A stretch of DNA of 41,952 bases, from NCBI GenBank assembly GCA_023251625.1, contig JAHEYK010000007.1, forward strand, positions 1-41,952. Direction: 5' to 3'. This document shows positions 24,914-31,679 of the stretch, in pieces (the stretch's first letter is position 1; each line of letters opens with the position of its first letter). Origin of the DNA: Bacteroidota bacterium (GTDB taxonomy: Bacteria > Bacteroidota > Bacteroidia > Palsa-948). The translations under genes were made by a program, and so were the position numbers. The notes under the pieces were generated by a model. That model was given only the letters and a program-made list of their open reading frames with translations. It did no database searches and was not told the DNA's origin.

Positions 24914-25294
24914 ATGGAAAAGATCAACATCGAATCAACACCCAAAACTCCATCAATCAACTTTGATTTTGAAAAAGGGTTTTTGGAAATTAAAGGACGC
25001 TCGATCCCTGAAAACTCAATTGAGTTCTATAAACCTATTGTAGAATCGCTTGAAAAATACGGCAGCACACCCAGTTCGGTGACTACTGTAAATATTCAAC
25101 TAGAATATTTCAACACAAGTTCTTCTAAATGCATCTTGGATGTGTTCAAGAAGCTAGAGTCTATTCACAAGAACGGAAACCAACTGGTGATCAACTGGTA
25201 TTACGAGCAAGACGATGAAGATATGCTCGAAGCCGGTGAAGATTACCAGGCAATCATCAATGTGCCATTTAAAATGATCCAGATCGCAGAATAA
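24914..25294 (+). CDS. siaC: SiaC-like regulatory phosphoprotein (DUF1987)
   Basis: 126 residues, usual length for the family. The conserved segment LEYFNTSSSKCILDVFKKLE contains Thr68; as I recall, Thr68 is also the residue of P. aeruginosa SiaC that SiaB phosphorylates. The fold is like that of anti-sigma-factor antagonists. In Pseudomonas unphosphorylated SiaC binds and activates the diguanylate cyclase SiaD; no GGDEF protein lies in this window, so the target here is unknown. The acidic loop YEQDDEDMLEAGEDYQ is also typical. It is the last gene before a strong terminator and is probably cotranscribed with siaB. Confidence 0.88.
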   Translation: MEKINIESTPKTPSINFDFEKGFLEIKGRSIPENSIEFYKPIVESLEKYGSTPSSVTTVNIQLEYFNTSSSKCILDVFKKLESIHKNGNQLVINWYYEQDDEDMLEAGEDYQAIINVPFKMIQIAE

Positions 25295-25317
25295 TTTTGG
25301 GCCTCCGTCAATTTTAA

Positions 25318-25362
25318 AACCCCGTTCAGTCCCGATAGCTATCGGGATGTTCGGGGTTTTTT
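25318..25362 (+). terminator. Rho-independent terminator after siaC, built around a palindromic repeat
   Basis: Outer stem AACCCCG (25318-25324) pairs with CGGGGTT (25352-25358). Inside it sits the perfect 18-bp palindrome TCCCGATAGCTATCGGGA (25330-25347), a repeat word common in Bacteroidota genomes. A run of six T follows (25357-25362). Confidence 0.85.
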
Positions 25363-25367
25363 GTTGT

Positions 25368-25434
25368 CCCCCTTTCAAGGGGGCGACACGCGTTTCGCGT
25401 GACGGGGGATGTCTTCCCCCGCTCTGGTCGGGAC
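25368..25434. repeat. Dispersed palindromic repeat (CCCCCTT/AAGGGGG and ACGCG/CGCGT)
   Basis: Two adjacent hairpins: CCCCCTT with AAGGGGG, and ACGCG with CGCGT, then further G- and C-runs. This word order is known to me as a recurrent intergenic element in Bacteroidota. Together with the terminator it fills most of the 316-bp gap 25295-25610; the rest (25435-25610) is AT-rich with nothing else I recognise. Confidence 0.6.
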
Positions 25435-25610
25435 TTATAAAACCGCCCGGGAAGGGTGCATGTCTTACCTTAAAGGACTTACTGCATACGTTTATCGGCT
25501 TTTAGGCCATGCAAAAAGCGATAAAAATTGACATCATAATAGCAAAATTACATTAAAAATTGCTACTATGTTATCATTTTTATTATCTTTATCTATCAAA
25601 TGGAATTATC

Positions 25611-26750
25611 ATGACTTATTTTCATCGGGCAATTGAGTTACAGTTCATAAAGAAGATGCGCCCCGGCAAAGTGATGTTGCTGCTGGGACCCAGGCGGGTT
25701 GGGAAAACTTCATTTATCCGGCAATGGCTTAAGAACAGCAGTGCGCAGGTGCTAATTCTCAACGGTGAAGACCTTGGAACCGTTGCCTCCCTAAGCAACC
25801 GCACAGTGGAAAATTATATGCGGATAGCAGGAAAGCACGATACCATCATTATCGATGAAGCGCAGAAAATACCTGATATAGGAATGATACTTAAACTGAT
25901 GGTGGATGAACTTCCGCATCTCAAAATAGTAGCTACGGGGTCTTCTGTTTTTGACCTGAGCAACCGGCTCGGAGAACCTTTGACAGGAAGAAGCAATACT
26001 TTTTATATGTACCCACTTGCACAAATGGAACTTGCCAAACAAGAAACAGCGCTACAGACCCGTGCAAAACTCGAGGAACGCCTAATTTATGGCAGCTATC
26101 CTGAATTATGGCAATATCCAGGCAATACTGAAAAAGCGGAATACCTCAAAGATCTCGTTAACAATTATCTTTTTAAGGACATACTCGTATATGACGGAGT
26201 GCGCAATTCTTCCAGGATGATAGACCTGCTCCGGCTGATCGCTTTTCAGATAGGTAAGGAGGTATCCGTACATGAACTCGCTCAGCAAATGGGTATCAGC
26301 AGGGCCACGGTTGAAAAATACCTCGACCTGCTCTCAAAAGTATTTATCCTGTTCAAAGTTCCGGCATTCAGCAGGAACCTCAGGAGTGAAATAGCGAAGA
26401 GCAGCAAATGGTTTTTTTATGACAATGGTGTTCGTAATGCGCTCATTTCAAATTTTCAACCCATGAAACTGAGAAATGACAAGGGGGAGCTGTGGGAAAA
26501 TTACATGATCGCTGAACGGATAAAATATCAGAACTACAAAGGCTTGATGGCCAACAATTATTTCTGGAGAACCTATCAGCAGCAGGAAATTGATTGGGTA
26601 GAGGAGCGTGAAGGCAATTTATTTGCGTATGAAATAAAATGGAGTGCAAACAAAAAGATCAAAGCCCCTTCGGCCTGGCGGGATACCTATAAGAAAAGTA
26701 AATTTCAAAACATCAATACCGAAAATTATCTCGATTGGATTGGGGCGTAG
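25611..26750 (+). CDS. AAA-type ATPase with DUF4143 C-terminal domain
   Basis: 379 residues from ATG 25611; a longer frame from a TTG at 25560 adds 17 hydrophobic residues with no support. Walker A is GPRRVGKTS (residues 26-34) and Walker B is TIIIDEAQK; a sensor-like ATGSSVFDLS follows. The helix-turn-helix-like part LAQQMGISRATVEKYLDLLS and the DUF4143 nuclease-fold end (WVEEREGNLFAYEIKW) complete the usual architecture and length. Members are common in accessory regions of Bacteroidota; their biochemical role is not settled, with proposals from DNA binding to mobile-element or defence function. It lies alone between two repeat blocks, which fits an accessory gene. Confidence 0.88.
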   Translation: MTYFHRAIELQFIKKMRPGKVMLLLGPRRVGKTSFIRQWLKNSSAQVLILNGEDLGTVASLSNRTVENYMRIAGKHDTIIIDEAQKIPDIGMILKLMVDELPHLKIVATGSSVFDLSNRLGEPLTGRSNTFYMYPLAQMELAKQETALQTRAKLEERLIYGSYPELWQYPGNTEKAEYLKDLVNNYLFKDILVYDGVRNSSRMIDLLRLIAFQIGKEVSVHELAQQMGISRATVEKYLDLLSKVFILFKVPAFSRNLRSEIAKSSKWFFYDNGVRNALISNFQPMKLRNDKGELWENYMIAERIKYQNYKGLMANNYFWRTYQQQEIDWVEEREGNLFAYEIKWSANKKIKAPSAWRDTYKKSKFQNINTENYLDWIGA

Positions 26751-26763
26751 GCTTCTGATGGTT

Positions 26764-26895
26764 GGATTTGCAATCCCCCGATGAGCGTAGTTTCTAAATA
26801 AAAAAGAAAAGCAGTTGGGCGTATGGCTCCGGCTGTGATCCGGCTTCCAGCCCTTTCGCCCTGCAGTTAGGCGAAGACCCTGCCGGCAGGCAGGT
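26764..26895. repeat. Cluster of dispersed palindromes after the ATPase gene
   Basis: Three inverted repeats lie close together: GGATT/AATCC at 26764-26776, TTCGCC (26855-26860) with GGCGAA (26870-26875), and the perfect palindrome CCTGCCGGCAGG (26879-26890). Words of this kind recur between genes in Bacteroidota. They fill the 265-bp gap before the toxin-antitoxin promoter; I see no gene here. Confidence 0.6.
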
Positions 26896-26967
26896 GTGCC
26901 CATAACTGTTCTCGTGTTTATTTAAGCTATACTCAACGGGAATGCTTCGTACCAGCCGCCAGAAAAC

Positions 26968-26997
26968 TTGCTAAACAATTTTAAATTCCTACCTTTG
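26968..26997 (+). promoter_or_regulatory. Promoter TTG-N19-TACCTTTG of the toxin-antitoxin pair
   Basis: TTG (26968-26970) and the exact -7 box TACCTTTG (26990-26997), 19 bp apart. The antitoxin ATG follows 18 nt later, so the leader is short. Confidence 0.75.
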
Positions 26998-27015
26998 AAG
27001 CACAAACACAACCCA

Positions 27016-27213
27016 ATGAGTTCAGTAGTAATAGCCCAATTAAACGACACAGACGCAAACCTCATCGTTCAGTTGATAAAAAAAGTCCATGGAAGGGTTA
27101 AGATACTCAAAGGAAAAGCTTTGGAAGATTTTCATTTCGGGCAGCTCATTGACAAAGGAATGGAGTCCGAAAACGTCTCTCTTTCTAAAATTCGGGCAAA
27201 ACTTCGTAAATGA
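27016..27213 (+). CDS. Probable antitoxin of a RelE-type toxin-antitoxin pair
   Basis: 65 residues from ATG 27016 (a frame from a TTG at 26968 would begin at the -33 element and is rejected). The protein (MSSVVIAQLNDTDANLIVQL...) is helical and charged and ends in the basic SLSKIRAKLRK. I do not recognise a DNA-binding motif such as RHH or HTH with certainty, so the antitoxin call comes from its size and place: its stop codon overlaps the start of the toxin (ATGA), the classic coupled order antitoxin-toxin. Confidence 0.75.
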   Translation: MSSVVIAQLNDTDANLIVQLIKKVHGRVKILKGKALEDFHFGQLIDKGMESENVSLSKIRAKLRK

Positions 27214-27488
27214 AGATTGTTGTTAAGGGCAGCTTTAACCGCGATGTGGATAAAGCCCGGAGCAAAGAGATTCGTCACGCCCTTGATAACAAAATTTCCC
27301 AAATAGAAAAAGCCGGGGATATTTCTCATATTACCGGGATAATTTTACTTGAAGGATATTCTCATCATTACAGGATAATCGTGAGGTCTCAAAATTATTC
27401 TTACCGTATTGGTGCAATTGTTCGCGGAGAAACGATTTGGTTAGTTCGCTTCCTGCCAAGAAGAATTGTTTATAAAGCATTTCCATAG
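27210..27488 (+). CDS. RelE/ParE-family toxin
   Basis: 92 residues, normal for the family. The C-terminal half shows the RelE-type core: YRIIVRSQNYSYRIGAIVRG, then TIWLVRFLPRRIVYKAF, with the arginines and aromatic residues typical of ribosome-dependent mRNA interferases. The first helix pair (VDKARSKEIRHALDNKISQI) fits also. The likely activity is cleavage of mRNA in the ribosome, blocked by the partner encoded just upstream through the ATGA overlap. A ParE-like gyrase inhibitor cannot be excluded from sequence alone. No terminator is evident behind it. Confidence 0.85.
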   Translation: MKIVVKGSFNRDVDKARSKEIRHALDNKISQIEKAGDISHITGIILLEGYSHHYRIIVRSQNYSYRIGAIVRGETIWLVRFLPRRIVYKAFP

Positions 27489-27803
27489 AAGGCTGCGCTC
27501 AGTTAAGCGTAGCTTGGAAATTACAGCCTTTTCCGAAACCCGATTTTTTCCGATCCCCCTCTTCAGGTAGGCTGCAAAGAGTATGATTTCCTACTGCTGT
27601 TCTCCAAATTCATCCGGGAAATGGAAACAGGCAGGCTGCGCCAACACAATTGGAAGATATTCAGCCCTAACTGGTAATAAAAAGAATCGCTTCTGCTTTT
27701 AAGTCCCGACCAGCACCCAACAATATTATTTGATGAATAAAAATGAAAATCAGCGCGAGCTGTGAGTGTTGCAGTGGGTAATTCCTTATAAATCACTCAT
27801 TAC

Positions 27804-27834
27804 ATTGAGTAAAATTACTCAATCCATTGAGTAA
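27804..27834. promoter_or_regulatory. Operator-like array of three alternating 9-bp half-sites
   Basis: ATTGAGTAA occurs at 27804-27812, as TTACTCAAT at 27815-27823 and again as ATTGAGTAA at 27826-27834. Each neighbouring pair is a perfect inverted repeat with a 2-nt spacer, and the half-sites are 11 bp apart, about one helical turn. This is what a dimeric or oligomeric DNA-binding protein would need. It ends directly in front of the DUF4143 remnant. Confidence 0.6.
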
Positions 27835-27994
27835 AATAATTATTGCATTAGAGGTTAAAACAAATGGGCGAGAAAAAATATTCGGAATGACTAAATTCGT
27901 AAACCAGTTCAAACCTCACAAGGCTTTACTGGTAGGGGAATCGGGTATAAAGTGGCAGGATTTTTTAATGTTAGATCCTGGAGAACTATTTTGA
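27833..27994 (+). pseudogene. Remnant of a second DUF4143 ATPase gene (C-terminal ~52 codons)
   Basis: The frame ending at TGA 27992-27994 reads IIIALEVKTNGREKIFGMTK, followed by VNQFKPHKALLVGESGIKWQ and DFLMLDPGELF. This is the usual end of DUF4143 ATPases (EVK core, then GM...FKPHK.LLVG.GI...FL). An in-frame stop at 27806-27808 and the lack of a start or ATPase part show that only the tail remains. It is not a copy of the end of the intact ATPase at 25611, which has a different terminal sequence. Probably the result of a deletion that joined the operator region to the tail. Confidence 0.7.
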
Positions 27995-28147
27995 TTTTTT
28001 TAGCGGCATACTACCGTGAGTAATGAGATTCGTGGCTTTTCTTCCGGAAATCAGTTTTTTTCATAATTATATTTTTGAGATGGCTTCTGATGAGATGGCT
28101 TGTAAAATTATGGTTGCAAATATAAAAGTCAGACGCTTTCTGTCAAA

Positions 28148-28228
28148 TTATATCGGATCCACATCCGTCCTGACGCCCAGACGATGAATGTCTGCGCAAG
28201 CTTGCAAGGCCTCGGTCTGGATTTCCAT
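28148..28228 (-). pseudogene. Diverged extra copy of the priA 3' end
   Basis: On the - strand 26 codons end ...LGVRTDVDPI-stop. They align without gap to the PriA end ...LRVQADVDPI-stop; over the last 19 residues 10 are identical. The DNA after both stops also agrees (ATTTGACAGAA versus ATTTGATAGAA), so the likeness goes beyond chance amino-acid agreement. The copy is 98 bp downstream of the real stop and in another frame. Most differences are in third codon positions, as expected if it came from a diverged priA. Confidence 0.55.
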
Positions 28229-28245
28229 TATCATCTTCTATCAAA

Positions 28246-30762
28246 TCATATTGGGTCAACGTCCGCCTGCACACGCAGGTATTTGTAGGCAGGATAGGCT
28301 TGGAGTTCAAGAATGGAAGAGCGGATCAGAGTTTTTGTTTTGTTGGGAGATTCTTCTTTGGCAATTTTAATCACTATTTTTTTATGATAGAGATTCTTTA
28401 TCCTTGATATAATAGGAAATTCAGGACCCAATACTCTTTTTCCAAAGGCGGTTCTGAGTTTTTGAGCGAGTTCATCTGAAGAGGCGTTTACTACATCGAG
28501 ATCTTTGTCAATAACAGTAAGCTCTATCAGGCGGTGAAATGGAGGGTACTGGAAGTTTTTTCGGTGCTCCAGCTCTTCGGTATACATTTTCTCAAAATCA
28601 TTTTTTATTACATGTTGAATGATAGGATGCTGAGGAGAATAGGTTTGAAGAACCACTTTTCCCCGTTTATCCTTGCGGCCGGATCTTCCTGACACTTGTG
28701 TGAGCATCTGAAAGCTGCGTTCATGCGAGCGGAAATCCGGAAAGTTCATCATTTGGTCAGCACTGAGGATGCCCACCAGGCTTACATGTTCAAAGTCTAA
28801 ACCCTTCGTGACCATTTGTGTGCCTACCAATATGTCTATGTTTCGTTCTTCAAAGTCGGTGAGCAGGCGCTCATGTGCAAAGCGGGAGCGGGTAGAGTCA
28901 TGATCCATACGGGCAATGCGTGCATCGGGGAAAAAAATTTCCAACTCTTCTTCTATTTTTTCAGTCCCAAAATTTTTCATCTGCATCTCCGGACTTCCGC
29001 AAGCGCTGCAGCTGGCCGGAATAGGAGTCGTATAGCCGCAATAATGGCAGCGCAGCTGCTGCCCTGTTTTGTGATACACTAAACTCACATCGCAGTTCTT
29101 GCACACCGGTGTCCAGCCGCAGGTTTTGCATTCAAGATAAGGGGCAAAGCCTCTGCGGTTCTGGAACAGGATCACCTGCTCTTTGTCTTTCAAAGCCTGT
29201 GCAATGTTATCGAGCAGAAGAGGGGAGAAGTGCGACTTCATTTTCTTCCGCTTGGTGGCATCTTTTATATCCGAGACAATAATTTCAGGAAGCTGCACAC
29301 CGCCGAAACGGGTTGTAAGTTCTGCAAAACCATATTTTCCTTCTTTTGAATTATAAAAACTTTCTACCGATGGGGTTGCAGAGCCGAGCAGCACTTTTGC
29401 TTTGTGGATGTTGGCAAGCATAATGGCGCTGTCCCTGGCGTGATACCTTGGCGCAGGGTCAAATTGTTTGTACGATGCATCGTGTTCTTCATCCACGATG
29501 ATCAAACCTAAATTTGAGTAGGGAAGAAACAGCGAAGAGCGTGCCCCAAGAATAATTTGAAATTGTTGATGTTTGACTTGAGACTTGGCACTTGAGACTT
29601 GGGAATTTAAAACTTGGTTCCAAACCTCCACCCGTTCATTCTCATTAAACCTGGAATGATAAACCCCCAACGCATCGCCAAAATATTTTTTTATACGACT
29701 GACTACCTGTGTAGTGAGGGCGATCTCAGGCAAAAGATAAAGAACCTGTTTGCCCTGCTTTAAAGTTTCCTCGATCAGCCTGACATAAACCTCGGTTTTT
29801 CCGCTGCTTGTTACTCCGTGCAACAATACTACTTCCTTGTCAGCCCATTCTTTTTTTATTTTTTTCAGAACATCTTCTTGTTCACTCGAAAGTGTTTTGC
29901 TGTTTGACGATGGATCGTGTGAAGCGAACCGGCCTGTTTCTTTTTCGTATATCTCCAATATGTTTTTCTTCACTAATCCTTCAATAACTGCGGGAGCAGC
30001 ATTTGTCTTTTTTAGAAGTTCTGCCTTTTTCATTCCTAACACTTCTCCTTCCTTTTGAGAAGAGGACAGGGGTTGGGTGGAATGCACAAACTCCATCAGC
30101 ACCTCCAGTTGCTTGAAAGCTCTTTTTTCTAATTCGTCAAAAGTATTTTTTAGGTTCTTCTCATCCGAAGCAAATTTTGTGAGCCGAATGAATTCTTCAA
30201 TTTTGGGCTTAAACTTCTCCTTTAATTCTTCGTGGATACTTAGGATGCCTTTTTCTAGTAGCGATTTTATAATTGAAAGAGCATTTTTGTGTTCTGTAAT
30301 TTCCTCAACTTCATTTAGTGTGAGTACTTTGTTTTTATCCAGGGCTTCGCAGACAAGAAATTCATCGTCAGACAAGTCGCCCCTCGTCTCTTGTTCCTCG
30401 TCCCTTAAAATGAGTTTCGTCTCGCTCGATAATTTCAACCCTGAGGGTAGCGCTGCATTCATTACTTCCCCGATATGGCACATATAATATTCCGATATCC
30501 ATTTCCAGAGTTCAAACTGCTTTTGGTTGACAATGGGCTCGGCATCCAGAATGCTTTCAATGGGTTTAGCTTTATATAGTTCAGGTTTATTGCTGTGGAC
30601 TTTATAGACAATAGCGGTGTATAGTTTTTTCTTTCCAAACTGTACAACTACACGCTGTCCGGGCCTTACCTTGTTTTGAAGTGCTTCAGGAACGGAATAG
30701 GTGTAAAAATTAGGAACAGCCAAAGGCAAGATCACATCAGCAAAAAGGCTTTCTTTTTCCAT
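28246..30762 (-). CDS. priA: Primosomal helicase PriA
   Basis: 838 residues. The 3'-end-binding domain starts with FADVILPLAVPNFYTYSVPE, which fixes the ATG at 30762. Walker A is HGVTSSGKTEVY and Walker B is IIVDEEHDASYKQ; LGSATPSVES and GTQMVTKGLDFEHVSLVGIL are the later helicase motifs. Eight cysteines in CKTCGWTPVCKNCDVS and CHYCG...CSACGS bind the two zinc ions. PriA restarts stalled replication forks by unwinding and loading the replisome. One oddity: at residues ~384-398 the sequence SQVSSAKSQVKHQQ interrupts the usual short loop before IILGARSSLF and is encoded by a dispersed repeat (separate entry). Its -7 box ends 5 nt before the ATG. Confidence 0.97.
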   Translation of the reverse strand: MEKESLFADVILPLAVPNFYTYSVPEALQNKVRPGQRVVVQFGKKKLYTAIVYKVHSNKPELYKAKPIESILDAEPIVNQKQFELWKWISEYYMCHIGEVMNAALPSGLKLSSETKLILRDEEQETRGDLSDDEFLVCEALDKNKVLTLNEVEEITEHKNALSIIKSLLEKGILSIHEELKEKFKPKIEEFIRLTKFASDEKNLKNTFDELEKRAFKQLEVLMEFVHSTQPLSSSQKEGEVLGMKKAELLKKTNAAPAVIEGLVKKNILEIYEKETGRFASHDPSSNSKTLSSEQEDVLKKIKKEWADKEVVLLHGVTSSGKTEVYVRLIEETLKQGKQVLYLLPEIALTTQVVSRIKKYFGDALGVYHSRFNENERVEVWNQVLNSQVSSAKSQVKHQQFQIILGARSSLFLPYSNLGLIIVDEEHDASYKQFDPAPRYHARDSAIMLANIHKAKVLLGSATPSVESFYNSKEGKYGFAELTTRFGGVQLPEIIVSDIKDATKRKKMKSHFSPLLLDNIAQALKDKEQVILFQNRRGFAPYLECKTCGWTPVCKNCDVSLVYHKTGQQLRCHYCGYTTPIPASCSACGSPEMQMKNFGTEKIEEELEIFFPDARIARMDHDSTRSRFAHERLLTDFEERNIDILVGTQMVTKGLDFEHVSLVGILSADQMMNFPDFRSHERSFQMLTQVSGRSGRKDKRGKVVLQTYSPQHPIIQHVIKNDFEKMYTEELEHRKNFQYPPFHRLIELTVIDKDLDVVNASSDELAQKLRTAFGKRVLGPEFPIISRIKNLYHKKIVIKIAKEESPNKTKTLIRSSILELQAYPAYKYLRVQADVDPI
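29564..29618. repeat. Low-complexity repeat inserted in the priA coding sequence
   Basis: GACTTGAGACTTGG and CACTTGAGACTTGG stand in tandem (core about 29575-29603). Such words are typical of intergenic repeat tracts in Bacteroidota. Here they are read through in frame as SQVSSAKSQVKHQQ between the strands leading to helicase motif Ia and the ILGARS segment. Confidence 0.7.
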
Positions 30763-30767
30763 CGAAA

Positions 30768-30775
30768 CAAATATA
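30768..30775 (-). promoter_or_regulatory. -7 promoter element TATATTTG directly before priA
   Basis: Exact TAnnTTTG match on the - strand. Only 5 nt (TTTCG) separate it from the priA ATG, so the mRNA should be leaderless or nearly so. No -33 TTG is seen. Confidence 0.6.
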
Positions 30776-30822
30776 GAGAATTAACCATAAAAGGAATCTT
30801 TAGTGAGAATATGTAAATACAG

Positions 30823-30912
30823 TTTCGCGCAAGGACGCAAGGATCGCCAAGAAACAGCCAATACAAATAAAATTGCATTCAAAGTCTTTGCGGTCTTTGC
30901 ACCTTTGCGAGA
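30823..30912. repeat. Dispersed inverted repeat of GCAAAG/CTTTGC words
   Basis: The left arm (CGCGCAAGGACGCAAGG) and right arm (CTTTGCGGTCTTTGCACC...) are imperfect reverse complements with about 45 bp between them. This is a known intergenic repeat style of Bacteroidota. It lies between priA and the metal regulator gene. Confidence 0.6.
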
Positions 30913-30970
30913 GATGTGAAAATGAAGGGTATATAGAATAATTGGTTAAATAAAATTTAGGTGGCTCTAA

Positions 30971-30999
30971 AATAATGTTTATATTTGACAAACATTATT
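30971..30999 (+). promoter_or_regulatory. Operator and promoter of the MntR-like regulator/Nramp operon
   Basis: A perfect 10-bp inverted repeat (AATAATGTTT at 30971-30980, AAACATTATT at 30990-30999) has a 9-bp centre that contains the -7 box TATATTTG (30980-30987). A repressor bound here would block RNA polymerase directly. The ATG follows at 31003. The neighbouring DtxR/MntR-type protein is the natural candidate to bind it, giving metal-dependent autoregulation. Confidence 0.85.
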
Positions 31000-31002
31000 A
31001 AT

Positions 31003-31677
31003 ATGAACTCATTCACCGAAGAGAACTATCTCAAAGCGATCTACAAGATTGCCGAGAAGGGCAGCGAGGAAATATCCACGAATGAGATCGCTCGCAGGAT
31101 GAGTACCAGCGCAGCCTCTGTTACAGACATGCTTAAGAAACTTGCAAAGAAAAAACTCATCAAATACAAGAAGTATAATGGACTGAGTATGACAGATGCC
31201 GGAAAAAAAGTAGCGCTGAGTATCATCCGGAAGCACCGCCTTTGGGAGATGTTCCTGGTGAAGGTGCTGCAATTCAAATGGGACGAGGTACACGAGGTGG
31301 CGGAACAGCTCGAGCATGTGCGTTCCGAGAAACTGGTACAGCACATTGATAAGATATTGAACTTTCCAAAGTTTGACCCGCATGGGGACCCCATACCGGA
31401 TCCACACGGGAAATTTATGCTGTCAAAAGAAAAATCAGTGCTGCTTGCCGATGTTAAGGAAGGCAAGCAATATGTAGTAAAAGGAGTGGTAGATCATTCC
31501 AGGTCATTTTTACAGTTGCTTGATAAATCCGGAATTGTTTTGGGAAGCAAGATCAAAGTGAAAGCGGTTCAGCCCTATGATAGATCTTTATCTGTATTGT
31601 TAAATGCAAAAAAGCGATTATTCATCAGCAATCAGATCGCAAAGAATATCTTAGTGTCAAATATTTCTAAAGGATAG
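31003..31677 (+). CDS. DtxR/MntR-family metal-dependent repressor
   Basis: 224 residues from ATG 31003; a TTG at 30985 lies inside the operator and is rejected. Residues 1-65 are a winged helix (EEISTNEIARRMSTSAASVT, DMLKKLAKKKLIKYKKYNG). The dimer and metal-binding part shows HRLWEMFLVKVLQFKWDEVH, EVAEQLEHVRSEKL and FDPHGDPIP, the hallmark of the family. The C-terminal ~75 residues form an SH3/FeoA-like domain (VVKGVVDHSRSFLQLLDKSG). With Mn2+ or Fe2+ bound it should repress its own operon through the inverted repeat in front of it. The transporter starts 2 nt after its stop, so the pair is translationally coupled. Mn2+ as co-repressor is inferred from the Nramp neighbour. Confidence 0.92.
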   Translation: MNSFTEENYLKAIYKIAEKGSEEISTNEIARRMSTSAASVTDMLKKLAKKKLIKYKKYNGLSMTDAGKKVALSIIRKHRLWEMFLVKVLQFKWDEVHEVAEQLEHVRSEKLVQHIDKILNFPKFDPHGDPIPDPHGKFMLSKEKSVLLADVKEGKQYVVKGVVDHSRSFLQLLDKSGIVLGSKIKVKAVQPYDRSLSVLLNAKKRLFISNQIAKNILVSNISKG

Positions 31678-31679
31678 TT

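Noticed and set aside
27563-27796. 77-codon - strand open frame in the gap after the toxin gene
   Set aside because: No promoter, no recognisable domain and low-complexity composition; the opposite strand reads more like a gene remnant.
28064-28125. Short - strand frame MKKTDFRKKSHESHYSR with an upstream TATATTTG box
   Set aside because: Only 17 codons in a region of gene relics; could be the broken start of a lost gene, but there is nothing to test it against.
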